Origin: Vibrio ishigakensis
Lineage (GTDB): Bacteria; Pseudomonadota; Gammaproteobacteria; Enterobacterales; Vibrionaceae
Reading direction: 5' to 3'
Assembly (NCBI RefSeq): GCF_024347675.1
Contig: NZ_AP024881.1
Coordinates: forward strand, 2,542,001 to 2,606,000
DNA: 64,000 nucleotides
The position numbers were made by a program, and so were the translations under genes. The notes below the pieces were generated by a model. The model made no database searches and was not told where the DNA came from. It saw only the letters and a list, made by a program, of their open reading frames with translations. Below are positions 28,874 through 36,829 of the stretch, piece by piece. Each line of letters starts with the position of its first letter. Position 1 is the stretch's first letter.

Positions 28874-30013
28874 ATGAAAAAACTGCTTTACCTATTTCTC
28901 CCTCTTATCCTCTCTGGCTGTAGTCGCGAATTCGTTGAGAAGATCTACGACGTCAACTATGAACCCACCAGCCGTTTTGCTGCAAAAAATCTAGCGCCCA
29001 AGCCAGGTCAATTTGAGAAAGACACCGCTGCGCTCGACTCTTTGATCAACAGCTTTACCGGTGATATCGAAAAGAAATGGGGTAAGCAGCAGGTTAAGGT
29101 TGCCGGTAAAAGTAACTATGTAAAATACATAGATAACTATGAGAGTCGCGCCGAGGTAAACTTTGCAGCCGGTAAGATAACTATAGAAACCGTTGCCTCA
29201 AAAGATCCTACCGCGCACCTAAAGAAAGCGATTGTTACTACCCTATTAACACCCGACGATCCCGCTCATGTCGATCTTTTCTCATCATCTGCGATCCAAT
29301 TAGGTGGAGAACCCTTCCTATACAAACAGGTTGTGGACCAAGACGGTAAGCCTATGCAGTGGAACTGGCGCGCCAATCGCTTTGCGGAGTATCTGATTGC
29401 AAATAAAATGAAAACTAAGAAGGTGGACTTCAAGGTAGCTCACTACGTTGAAATACCTATGGTTGCTACTCACTCTTCAGTTCGCTCCTACAAGTACGCC
29501 GATATTGTGCGCCGTGCTTCTCAGCGCTATGGCATCCCTGAAGACCTTATCTACGCCATCATCAAAACCGAGAGTAGCTTTAACCCTTATGCGGTGAGCT
29601 GGGCCAATGCCTATGGATTGATGCAGGTTGTACCTAAGACAGCTGGGGCTGACGTATTCAAGCTAGTGAAGAAAAAACCGGGCACCCCAACACCCGAATA
29701 TCTGTTCAACCCAGAAAACAATATCGATACGGGTACCGCCTATTTTTATATTCTGAAGAATCGATATCTCAAGGATGTGCGCAATCCAACCTCGCTTGAG
29801 TACAGCATGATATCTGCATACAACGGCGGTACTGGAGGGGTATTGAACACCTTTGACAGTAATAGTCGCTCTAATGCTATGACTCGATTGAACTCTTTGC
29901 AGCCAAATCAGGTGTACTGGGCACTGACCAATAAACACCGCAACGCGGAAGCGAGACGTTACCTAGAAAAGGTGACCAACTACAAAAGAGAGTTCAATCA
30001 AGGCAAAGGTTGA
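28874..30013 (+). CDS. mltC: Membrane-bound lytic murein transglycosylase C
   Basis: 379-aa outer-membrane lipoprotein: lipobox LILSGC with the lipidated Cys at 16. The C-terminal SLT domain has IIKTESSFNPYAVSWANAYGLMQVVP with catalytic Glu 233, NIDTGTAYFYIL, and ISAYNGGTGGVL. The N-terminal part (DUF3393-like) is family specific. It cleaves peptidoglycan to 1,6-anhydromuropeptides. The first tRNA operon promoter starts 60 bases after its stop. Confidence 0.95.
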   Translation: MKKLLYLFLPLILSGCSREFVEKIYDVNYEPTSRFAAKNLAPKPGQFEKDTAALDSLINSFTGDIEKKWGKQQVKVAGKSNYVKYIDNYESRAEVNFAAGKITIETVASKDPTAHLKKAIVTTLLTPDDPAHVDLFSSSAIQLGGEPFLYKQVVDQDGKPMQWNWRANRFAEYLIANKMKTKKVDFKVAHYVEIPMVATHSSVRSYKYADIVRRASQRYGIPEDLIYAIIKTESSFNPYAVSWANAYGLMQVVPKTAGADVFKLVKKKPGTPTPEYLFNPENNIDTGTAYFYILKNRYLKDVRNPTSLEYSMISAYNGGTGGVLNTFDSNSRSNAMTRLNSLQPNQVYWALTNKHRNAEARRYLEKVTNYKREFNQGKG

Positions 30014-30072
30014 ACAAATCGCTCAAATTAAGCGCAAACGATACAGATTCGATAAAAAAAACAAAAAACAGG

Positions 30073-30101
30073 TTGACGGCAACCGCAAAAATACGTTTAA
30101 T
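30073..30101 (+). promoter_or_regulatory. Promoter of tRNA operon 1
   Basis: TTGACG, 17-base spacer, TTTAAT, followed by a GC-containing discriminator and the first tRNA. The same -35/-10 pair and spacing recur before the second tRNA operon. Confidence 0.8.
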
Positions 30102-30112
30102 AGCGCTCCGTT

Positions 30113-30188
30113 GCCCGGATAGCTCAGTTGGTAGAGCAGCGGATTGAAAATCCGCGTGTCGGTGGTTCGACTCCGCCTCCGGGCACCA
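30113..30188 (+). tRNA. tRNA-Phe (GAA)
   Basis: 76 nt including encoded CCA. Acceptor GCCCGGA / TCCGGGC, anticodon loop TTGAAAA with GAA, T-loop TTCGACT. First gene of operon 1; identical to the copy at 31353. Confidence 0.97.
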
Positions 30189-30243
30189 CAATTTAATATT
30201 GTTGGTGCTAGACACGAACAATTAGTTAGAAAGAATAAAGTGT

Positions 30244-30319
<76 letters not shown>

Positions 30320-30326
30320 TTCTTTT

Positions 30327-30402
30327 GCCTCGATAGCTCAGTTGGTAGAGCAGCGGATTGAAAATCCGCGTGTCGGTGGTTCGACTCCGCCTCGAGGCAC
30401 CA
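30327..30402 (+). tRNA. tRNA-Phe (GAA), variant acceptor stem
   Basis: 76 nt with CCA. The body and anticodon GAA are identical to the other tRNA-Phe genes, but the acceptor stem is GCCTCGA / TCGAGGC. Base pairs 4-69 and 5-68 are both changed with compensation, so pairing is kept. It sits only 7 bases after tRNA-Thr. Confidence 0.95.
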
Positions 30403-30447
30403 TTATTTGGTGCAGATACTCTTAACTAAGAGATTCTCGCAAGTAAT

Positions 30448-30523
30448 TCCCCCTTAGTTCAGTTGGTAGAACGGCGGACTGTTAATCCGTATGTCGCAGG
30501 TTCGAGTCCCGCAGGGGGAGCCA
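30448..30523 (+). tRNA. tRNA-Asn (GTT)
   Basis: 76 nt with CCA; acceptor TCCCCCT / AGGGGGA, anticodon GTT. Identical to the copies at 30747 and 31569. A decayed fragment with similar 3' sequence follows 40 bases later. Confidence 0.97.
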
Positions 30524-30562
30524 TTTTAAGTTGATTGATTTAATAATTGAGCAACTAACTCC

Positions 30563-30626
30563 TTTGTGAACGATGATATGTCACAGCCGGAAGCTCGGCG
30601 CGTTCGAGTCCACAGATGGAGACATT
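30563..30626 (+). pseudogene. Decayed tRNA-Asn-like 3' fragment, copy A
   Basis: Contains ATGTCACAG then, after about 16 extra bases, GTTCGAGTCC and a degraded acceptor end (ATGGAGACATT) matching the 3' part of tRNA-Asn (ATGTCGCAG, GTTCGAGTCC, GGGGGAGCCA). The 5' half and anticodon arm are missing, so it cannot be a working tRNA. Copy B at 30869 shares GAACGATGATATG and CAGCCGGAAGC. Confidence 0.6.
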
Positions 30627-30662
30627 TTAAAACGTTGATTGAGAAATCAGTTAACTACAGGC

Positions 30663-30738
<76 letters not shown>

Positions 30739-30746
30739 CTTATAAT

Positions 30747-30822
30747 TCCCCCTTAGTTCAGTTGGTAGAACGGCGGACTGTTAATCCGTATGTCGCAGGT
30801 TCGAGTCCCGCAGGGGGAGCCA
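30747..30822 (+). tRNA. tRNA-Asn (GTT)
   Basis: 76 nt with CCA, anticodon GTT. Last gene of operon 1, followed by a terminator. Confidence 0.97.
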
Positions 30823-30830
30823 CATTAAGA

Positions 30831-30857
30831 AAACCGTACCCTTGGGTGCGGTTTTTT
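30831..30857 (+). terminator. Terminator of tRNA operon 1
   Basis: AAACCGTACCC / GGGTGCGGTTT stem (one mismatch) and a T-run. The same terminator closes operon 2. Confidence 0.9.
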
Positions 30858-30868
30858 TATATCTACTC

Positions 30869-30933
30869 TTTGCGAACGATGATATGCCGCAGCCGGAAGC
30901 CCGGCGCGTTGAGTCCCGTAGGGGGAGCCACAT
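30869..30933 (+). pseudogene. Decayed tRNA-Asn-like 3' fragment, copy B
   Basis: Shares GAACGATGATATG and CAGCCGGAAGC with copy A and ends GAGTCCCGTAGGGGGAGCCA, nearly the 3' end of tRNA-Asn including CCA, but one base of the T-loop is missing and no anticodon arm is present. Its CCA is followed by CATT and then a terminator, exactly as after the intact final tRNA-Asn. Confidence 0.6.
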
Positions 30934-30934
30934 T

Positions 30935-30968
30935 GAAGGCTCTAGTCTTACGACTAGAGCCTTTTTTG
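30935..30968 (+). terminator. Terminator behind tRNA fragment B
   Basis: Perfect GGCTCTAGTC / GACTAGAGCC stem with a 4-base loop, then six T. No intact gene on the plus strand uses it. Confidence 0.8.
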
Positions 30969-31313
30969 CATTTATATTCCCTGAACTCTAATACCAATCT
31001 ATTCCCAAACACCATCAACTGATAGCTGATAGCAAGCCTGTTCAATATCTCCCCATCTACAAAATCTTATTAGCCAAACTAAGCTCCTATAAGAAAAATC
31101 CCCTGCTAGAACAACAATCAAAAAACAAAATGTAGCTCTACTGATACAAACAGCAGAATATTAGCTTAGGGTTGCCTCTCTTGATTGGCTTATTAATTGA
31201 GAATAAATTGAAAAATATAGGTTATTAATTAGTAAAACTAAGCTAGGAAACATACAAAAACAATCCATTCGGACTAGAATTTCATCAAACGAAACTTTTT
31301 TTGCATTTTAGTG
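30969..31313. other. AT-rich gap between the tRNA operons
   Basis: About 345 bases with very low GC and no ORF with a ribosome site on either strand; no repeat or fold recognised apart from the operon 2 promoter at its end. Confidence 0.6.
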
Positions 31314-31342
31314 TTGACGTTAAAAGGGAAAAACCGTTTAAT
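31314..31342 (+). promoter_or_regulatory. Promoter of tRNA operon 2
   Basis: TTGACG, 17-base spacer, TTTAAT, the same arrangement as the promoter of operon 1. Confidence 0.82.
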
Positions 31343-31352
31343 ACACCTCGTT

Positions 31353-31428
31353 GCCCGGATAGCTCAGTTGGTAGAGCAGCGGATTGAAAATCCGCGTGTC
31401 GGTGGTTCGACTCCGCCTCCGGGCACCA
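31353..31428 (+). tRNA. tRNA-Phe (GAA)
   Basis: 76 nt with CCA, identical to the copy at 30113. First gene of operon 2. Confidence 0.97.
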
Positions 31429-31484
31429 TATTTTCGATTAGCGTCTAAGACGATAATCAAGGTGCAAAACCAAGAATTTAGCGT

Positions 31485-31560
<76 letters not shown>

Positions 31561-31568
31561 CTTATAAT

Positions 31569-31644
31569 TCCCCCTTAGTTCAGTTGGTAGAACGGCGGAC
31601 TGTTAATCCGTATGTCGCAGGTTCGAGTCCCGCAGGGGGAGCCA
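31569..31644 (+). tRNA. tRNA-Asn (GTT)
   Basis: 76 nt with CCA, anticodon GTT, identical to the other Asn copies. Last gene of operon 2. Confidence 0.97.
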
Positions 31645-31652
31645 AATTAAGA

Positions 31653-31681
31653 AAACCGTACCCTTGGGTGCGGTTTTTTTT
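31653..31681 (+). terminator. Terminator of tRNA operon 2
   Basis: Same stem as at 30831, with an eight-T tail. Confidence 0.9.
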
Positions 31682-31701
31682 CGTCTGTAATTCGGGATTG
31701 G

Positions 31702-32112
31702 TTAGATAGATTCACTCGTCTGGCAATGCAGCATCCATCGAATACCAAACTTATCCACCAACTGTCCAAAGTGAGCTCCCCAGAAAGTATCCGTTAGCGG
31801 CATAACCACCTCTCCTCCCTCAGACAGAGCAGCAAAGATTTCAGCCTGCACACTCATATCATCTAGCATGATCGACAATGCTATAGGGCCATCGCTCTCA
31901 GTTCGTTTCAAACCGTCGGACATCATCAAGTGAAAGTGAGCACATTTAAACTCAGCATGCATTATCCAGTCAGGTTCAACGCCCTCCATTGCCTGAGGTG
32001 CATCAGAGAAATGCTGAAGTGCTGTAACCTCGCCAGAAAAGACGCCTTTATAAAATTCGAGAGCTTGTGCACATTTGCCTGAAAAGAACAGATAGGGGGT
32101 GAGCTGACTCAT
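31702..32112 (-). CDS. VOC superfamily protein, PhnB/YjdN-like
   Basis: 136 aa with the glyoxalase/VOC fold of the PhnB-like group: LTPYLFFSGKCAQALEFYKGVF at the start, MHAEFKCAHFHLMMSD in the middle and DTFWGAHFGQLVDKFGIRWMLHC at the end. This group was once called 3-demethylubiquinone-9 3-methyltransferase; no enzyme activity can be assigned. It stands alone next to the tRNA operon. Confidence 0.82.
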   Translation of the reverse strand: MSQLTPYLFFSGKCAQALEFYKGVFSGEVTALQHFSDAPQAMEGVEPDWIMHAEFKCAHFHLMMSDGLKRTESDGPIALSIMLDDMSVQAEIFAALSEGGEVVMPLTDTFWGAHFGQLVDKFGIRWMLHCQTSESI

Positions 32113-32351
32113 TCTGCTTCCTTATGTTGAGATAGGCTTCTTCTCAAACTAGAACCGAGTTTAAATATGTGCAAGTCGATTCGTTCAATTGCTAACGACC
32201 AATAAGGACTGCCTTCTTGAACCAAATACGCCTACTGATTCAGCAGTGATATTGATTTTGTTTATATCTAAATCCGAATATTGTATTTCTTTTTTTAAGT
32301 TGGCTTCCCTACTCTGAGCTCATAAAAACAATACCGAACAAGGATATAACG

Positions 32352-33521
32352 ATGAAACTGAAACTCTCTCTCTGTGCTGCTGCCCTATGTTGTGCTCTAC
32401 CTTCTTATGCGGTAACAGAGGGGCAACTGACCATCTGGATCAACGGTGATAAAAGCTATGAAGGCCTAGCCGAGGTTGGTAAACAATTCACCGCAGATAC
32501 AGGTATCCCTGTAAGAGTTCAGCATCCTGATAAACCTGAAGAGAAGTTCCAGCAAGCTGCGGCAAATGGCGCAGGCCCTGACATTATCTTCTGGGCTCAC
32601 GACAGGTTCGGTGGCTACGCTGAAGCGGGTTTAATCAAAGAAGTTAAACCAAGCAAAGAATTCAAAGAGAAGCTTGTAGATTTTAGCTGGGATGCGGTTT
32701 CAGTTAACGGCAAGATCATGGGTTATCCACTCGCAATCGAAGCACCATCTCTTATCTACAACAAAGCACTTATCAAAGAGGCTCCGAAGACTTGGGAAGA
32801 GCTAGTTGAAATAAACAAGCAGATGCAGGCACAAGGCAAAGAAGCCATCATGTGGGACATCAAGAATGCTTACTTCACTTGGCCAATGATCTCAGCTAGC
32901 GGTGCTTATGCCTTCAAAACAACAGAAACTGGCTACGACGCCAATGACACAGGTGTAAACAACGCTAAAGGCGTTCAGGGCCTGCAGTTCCTTGTTGATA
33001 TGGTAAACCAAGGGGTTGTGAATCCTGACATGGACTACTCTGTAGCTGAAGCTGAGTTCAGCAAAGGCAATGTGGCTATGACCATCAACGGCCCATGGTC
33101 TTGGGGCAATCTAGATAGAATGGGGGTCGATTACGGTGTGGCAGTGCTGCCAACCCTTGATGGTGGTAGAGGTAACCCATTCGTAGGCGTATTGAGTGCA
33201 GGTATCAACTCAGCGAGTCCAAACGATGACCTAGCAGTAGAGTTCCTAGAGAACTACCTGTTCAAAGATGAGTCATTAAAGCTAATGAATGATGACAAGC
33301 CACTCGGTGCCGTAACCCTTAAATCATTCCAGCAAAAGCTAGAAGCGGACGAGCGTATCAAGTCTACCATGATTAACGCGCAGAACGGCGAGATTATGCC
33401 GAACATCCCTCAGATGACCGCCTATTGGTTTGCTGAAGGTGCTGCTATCGAAAGTGCGATTCTAGGTAAGCAGACGCCAAAAGAAGCACTGGATGACGCT
33501 GCCAAACAAATCCTAAGATAA
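32352..33521 (+). CDS. malE: Maltose/maltodextrin-binding periplasmic protein, solitary copy
   Basis: 389 aa with a signal peptide (residues 1-20, ending SYA-V). The mature protein begins [24 protein letters not shown] and contains [19 protein letters not shown] and [22 protein letters not shown], closely matching MalE. It captures maltose and maltodextrins for the MalFGK2 importer. No malF, malG or malK lies nearby: the next gene is a convergent LysR regulator. ATG has AAGGA at good spacing. It could be a paralogue of a malE in a full mal cluster elsewhere (inference). Confidence 0.88.
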   Translation: MKLKLSLCAAALCCALPSYAVTEGQLTIWINGDKSYEGLAEVGKQFTADTGIPVRVQHPDKPEEKFQQAAANGAGPDIIFWAHDRFGGYAEAGLIKEVKPSKEFKEKLVDFSWDAVSVNGKIMGYPLAIEAPSLIYNKALIKEAPKTWEELVEINKQMQAQGKEAIMWDIKNAYFTWPMISASGAYAFKTTETGYDANDTGVNNAKGVQGLQFLVDMVNQGVVNPDMDYSVAEAEFSKGNVAMTINGPWSWGNLDRMGVDYGVAVLPTLDGGRGNPFVGVLSAGINSASPNDDLAVEFLENYLFKDESLKLMNDDKPLGAVTLKSFQQKLEADERIKSTMINAQNGEIMPNIPQMTAYWFAEGAAIESAILGKQTPKEALDDAAKQILR

Positions 33522-33526
33522 AAATA

Positions 33527-33550
33527 TAAGGGCTGAGAAATCAGCCCTTA
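33527..33550. terminator. Bidirectional terminator between malE and the LysR gene
   Basis: TAAGGGCTGA / TCAGCCCTTA perfect 10-base arms with a 4-base loop; the stop of the LysR gene (33541-33543) is inside the right arm. Confidence 0.85.
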
Positions 33551-34440
33551 TTACTATATGTGGTTATCAAGTCAATTAAGCTTCTGGTTTTATCGCTTAG
33601 CTCGCCAGCCTTGGTATAAATGCCAACCTGCCCCATCTGAGCTTCATTAAGACATAAAACGCGCACACCCTTATCTTCAAATCTACTTATCATGCGGTTT
33701 GTATACGGCATGACGGCATCGCTACGCGTTAACATATCAATACTCGCCGAAAGGGAATAAACGCTGTATATCACCTGCTTAGAGCGCTCTATTAGAGACA
33801 TTTTCTCGAGCGACTGCTGGTTGAGGATATCACCGTGGCGTGAGTGGTCTGGAGTAACCCTTAGCAATGGAAATTCACTTGCTTTAGCGAACGCCTCATA
33901 GCTGCCAAGCAGTGGATGTCCATCTCGTACGTACCATGCTTCTGTGTCTTGAAACAGCGGGATAAAGCGTATCTTGTGCCTAGTATCTAGACCTAAGATC
34001 TCGTGCCCTACAAACAGGTCTATATCATCGGCTAACAGGTGATGAATCAAAGAGAGCCCGTTACCAAATTCTAGGTGCAAAGAGCTGTTACTGTACTTCT
34101 GGCTAAAGTCCGTCACGGCATCAGAGACAAAGCACTCCCACCAGGCTTCGCCGACACCTAGCTTAACCTTGCCGCTACTCCTCTCTTGCATATCAGAGAG
34201 TTGATGCAGCATCAGGCTATGCTTCTCTTGGATGTCCTGAACATACTGGAAATAGACATGCCCATACTCTGTCAGCTCAACGCCCTTAGAGCGTCGATGA
34301 AACAGAGGCATACCAAGATTACCCTCAAGCTTTTTGATGGCCGTGGTGAGTGCTGGTTGGCTGATGTGAAGCTTCTCAGCGGCAGCCTTAATACTGCCGC
34401 TTCTCGCTACTTCATAGAACTGGCGATTCAGTTTATCCAT
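33541..34440 (-). CDS. LysR family transcriptional regulator
   Basis: 299 aa. The N-terminal winged helix-turn-helix FYEVARSGSIKAAAEKLHISQPALTTAIKKLEGNLGMPLFHR spans about residues 8-50; the remainder is the co-inducer-binding domain. Target and inducer are unknown. It starts three bases after the stop of manA on the same strand, so it may be cotranscribed with manA, and it converges on malE; regulation of either is possible but not shown. Confidence 0.88.
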   Translation of the reverse strand: MDKLNRQFYEVARSGSIKAAAEKLHISQPALTTAIKKLEGNLGMPLFHRRSKGVELTEYGHVYFQYVQDIQEKHSLMLHQLSDMQERSSGKVKLGVGEAWWECFVSDAVTDFSQKYSNSSLHLEFGNGLSLIHHLLADDIDLFVGHEILGLDTRHKIRFIPLFQDTEAWYVRDGHPLLGSYEAFAKASEFPLLRVTPDHSRHGDILNQQSLEKMSLIERSKQVIYSVYSLSASIDMLTRSDAVMPYTNRMISRFEDKGVRVLCLNEAQMGQVGIYTKAGELSDKTRSLIDLITTYSNKG

Positions 34441-34443
34441 AAA

Positions 34444-35640
34444 CTAGTTGTAAGCCCTAGCCACTCGACCGCTGGACTGCATGCTGTAGCTTTGGCTCGA
34501 GAATGGCACGAATACCGACTCACCCATAGCTATAGAAACAGACTCGCCTGATTCATGGGTTAATGTCAGGTCTGACTCAAGCGCCATCAGGATCTCTGCA
34601 CTCTTAACCTCTACTTGCACACCTTGGGTTGGCGTGTAGATAGAGAACTTAAAATCAGGCACAGGCACTGGGTAGTGCTCACCGCCTTCAGACAGAACAG
34701 CTTCTGTTAACAGTGAATCGAAAGGCTTTGGCTCGAACAGAGTACAGCTAACCAACTCGTCTACATCTATATGCTTAGGCGTCAGACCTGCGCGCAAAAC
34801 GTTGTCAGAGTTTGCCATGATCTCTAGCGCTGTACCCTTGATGTAAGCGTGCGGTGTGCAGGCATCGAGGAACATAGCCTCACCCGGTTTCAAGGTGATG
34901 AGATTGAGCATTAGAGGGCTCAACAAGCCAACATCACCAGGGTATTGCTCCGCAAGGAGCATGATTTGATTAAATAATTTCTCTTGCGTGTTCGCTTCAG
35001 CATAGGCCAATAGCTTATCCAGCACTGATTGCTTCTTATCGCCCTCAAGACGAAGGATAGAGCTAAAGAACTGCTCAAGACCTTCTACATTCAAAGCTTG
35101 TTTGAAGCTCGCTACTTCAGCTCCCAGCTCAGATATAGCAACCTGCTCAAAAAGCTCAACGATCTCGGCATAATCCCTAAAGCCATTCATCGCATCGTAC
35201 TCAGTCAGCGCGTACACAAGCTCAGGCTTATGGTTCGCATCACGATAGTTACGATTAGAGGCTTTGACGTCCACTCCAGCTTTGTTCTCTAAATCATACC
35301 CTTGCTCTGCTTGTGCCTTACTTGGGTGAACCTGAATAGACAGCGCGTTTTCCGCCGCCAACACCTTGAATAGATAAGGCAATTCACCAAACTGTTTTGC
35401 AGTCTCAGCATTAAGTACCGATTCCATATCCGCAGAGATAAGCTCAGACAGATTCAGTTTTTCTTGATTAACCGTCACCTGTGAACAGCCATTTGGATGC
35501 GCCCCCATCCAAAGTTCAGCCTGTGGTTGACCCTCTTGGTTGTCGATGCCAAACAGGGTGTTCAGAGAAGAGGTACTGCCCCACGCAAAATTTTGGATAA
35601 CATTCTGCATCGGAAAGAACCTTTGTTTCAAAACGTCCAT
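34444..35640 (-). CDS. manA: Mannose-6-phosphate isomerase, class I
   Basis: 398-aa zinc cupin enzyme interconverting mannose-6-phosphate and fructose-6-phosphate. IQNFAWGSTSSLNTLFG, the zinc-binding LSIQVHPSKAQAEQGYD and KPELVYALTEYDAMNGFR, and TPHAYIKGTALEIMANSDNVLRAGLTPKHID are family signatures. The frame allows a GTG at 35652, but the ATG at 35640 has GGGAG six bases upstream. The LysR gene follows with 3 bases between. Confidence 0.94.
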   Translation of the reverse strand: MDVLKQRFFPMQNVIQNFAWGSTSSLNTLFGIDNQEGQPQAELWMGAHPNGCSQVTVNQEKLNLSELISADMESVLNAETAKQFGELPYLFKVLAAENALSIQVHPSKAQAEQGYDLENKAGVDVKASNRNYRDANHKPELVYALTEYDAMNGFRDYAEIVELFEQVAISELGAEVASFKQALNVEGLEQFFSSILRLEGDKKQSVLDKLLAYAEANTQEKLFNQIMLLAEQYPGDVGLLSPLMLNLITLKPGEAMFLDACTPHAYIKGTALEIMANSDNVLRAGLTPKHIDVDELVSCTLFEPKPFDSLLTEAVLSEGGEHYPVPVPDFKFSIYTPTQGVQVEVKSAEILMALESDLTLTHESGESVSIAMGESVFVPFSSQSYSMQSSGRVARAYN

Positions 35641-35738
35641 TACTACTCCCACTTATGTCTTTTATTTTTGCAGGCTAGACTAGCGTACATCCCAAAGTCG
35701 AGATAGTACTAAGATCAAGAATTTGTATTAAATTGGTA

Positions 35739-36392
35739 TTAAAGGAGCGCAATTGATTGATCCAGAGATCCTAGGATATGATTCGCTTTTTGCTCAATCT
35801 CTGCCTCTGCAGGAAGCAGGTCTGGCACCATGACGCATACACAACCGGCCGACAAACCCGCGCGCATACCGTTGTTCGAATCTTCAAACACCACACACTC
35901 TTCAGCTTTCAGTCCGAGCTGTTTGATGGCTTTTAGATAGCCCTCTGGATTCGGCTTACCTTGAGTCACATCCTCAGCGGTAACCACTACCTCAAAACCA
36001 TCTAGATAGTCAGAACCAGTAAAGTTCACCTTTACATCTGGAAGTGTTGATGAAGTGATAAGTGCTAAACGATAGTTCTTTGCCTTAGCTGCCTCCATAA
36101 GATCGCTAAATCCAGGCTTATAGTCGATACCCTCAGCTCTCAGACTATGAAAGTGCTTATCACGCACTGATTTAAACAGCTCCAGATCAAAGCTCTTGTC
36201 GGTATAAAAGTCCGATAGCATGCGCTCACACTCTACGTCCTTTACACCAATAAAGGTTTGATAAAGTGAATCTGGTAGCTCCAATCCCTGTTTTTCAGCA
36301 GCATACACCCAACTCTTCTTGTACACGGATTCGGTATCAAAGATTAACCCGTCCATATCGAACAACAGAGCCTTGTATTTATTTCCGCTCAT
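35739..36392 (-). CDS. HAD-superfamily sugar-phosphatase-like hydrolase
   Basis: 217 aa, HAD subfamily IA. Motif I LLFDMDGLIFDTE has the nucleophile and acid Asp (11 and 13), motif II ITSSTL, motif III Lys in QGKPNPEGYL, and motif IV VVFEDSNNGMRAGLSAG. The cap domain is of the beta-phosphoglucomutase/YniC type, whose members dephosphorylate hexose or hexitol phosphates. It is divergent from mtlA across a region with four CRP sites; a role in draining excess sugar phosphate is a guess. Confidence 0.83.
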   Translation of the reverse strand: MSGNKYKALLFDMDGLIFDTESVYKKSWVYAAEKQGLELPDSLYQTFIGVKDVECERMLSDFYTDKSFDLELFKSVRDKHFHSLRAEGIDYKPGFSDLMEAAKAKNYRLALITSSTLPDVKVNFTGSDYLDGFEVVVTAEDVTQGKPNPEGYLKAIKQLGLKAEECVVFEDSNNGMRAGLSAGCVCVMVPDLLPAEAEIEQKANHILGSLDQSIALL

Positions 36393-36543
36393 TTTTCCGC
36401 CTTCTAAAAATTAAAATCCAAAACCAAACATTGTAATAAAATTACACGTCCATCTGGAGGTACGACATTTCGCATAGTAAACAATCTAAACCAGCTTACT
36501 AAAACCGCACTTTTGCGTACCAAAGGACTATTAATTCCAAATT

Positions 36544-36559
36544 AGTGATCTACATCACC
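36544..36559. promoter_or_regulatory. CRP site 1 upstream of mtlA
   Basis: AGTGA-N6-TCACC, 8 of 10 half-site positions match the CRP consensus. Confidence 0.65.
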
Positions 36560-36587
36560 AACTTTTTTAAAGCCCACAAAATAAATA

Positions 36588-36603
36588 TGTGACCAATATC
36601 ACC
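36588..36603. promoter_or_regulatory. CRP site 2 upstream of mtlA
   Basis: TGTGA-N6-TCACC, 9 of 10 consensus positions; centre 44 bases from site 1. Confidence 0.7.
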
Positions 36604-36660
36604 TATAGTTGATATCAATTCTCAACAAAATGAACCTGTAATTTATAAACAGCATCAATA

Positions 36661-36676
36661 TGTGATTAAAATCACA
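36661..36676. promoter_or_regulatory. CRP site 3 upstream of mtlA
   Basis: TGTGATTAAAATCACA, all ten consensus positions and a near-perfect palindrome; 73 bases from site 2. Confidence 0.8.
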
Positions 36677-36703
36677 TAGACACAAACAATCACAATTTTT
36701 AAA

Positions 36704-36719
36704 GGTGATATAGATCACA
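36704..36719. promoter_or_regulatory. CRP site 4 upstream of mtlA
   Basis: GGTGATATAGATCACA, 9 of 10 positions; 43 bases from site 3. A TTAGAT -10 candidate at 36756-36761 would place this site near -56 to -61, suitable for class I activation. Confidence 0.75.
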
Positions 36720-36829
36720 CATTTAGTGTCAGGGAGGCATTTTAGGAAAGGTGTGTTAGATTTTCTGGCATTGAAACAACGAACAACCTATGCCCCCTGA
36801 GGCGAACATAATAAATCGAGGTCACCCTT

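Noticed and set aside
30762..31022. 86-codon open frame over tRNA-Asn, a terminator and a tRNA fragment
   Set aside because: Translates structural RNA genes; no ribosome site.
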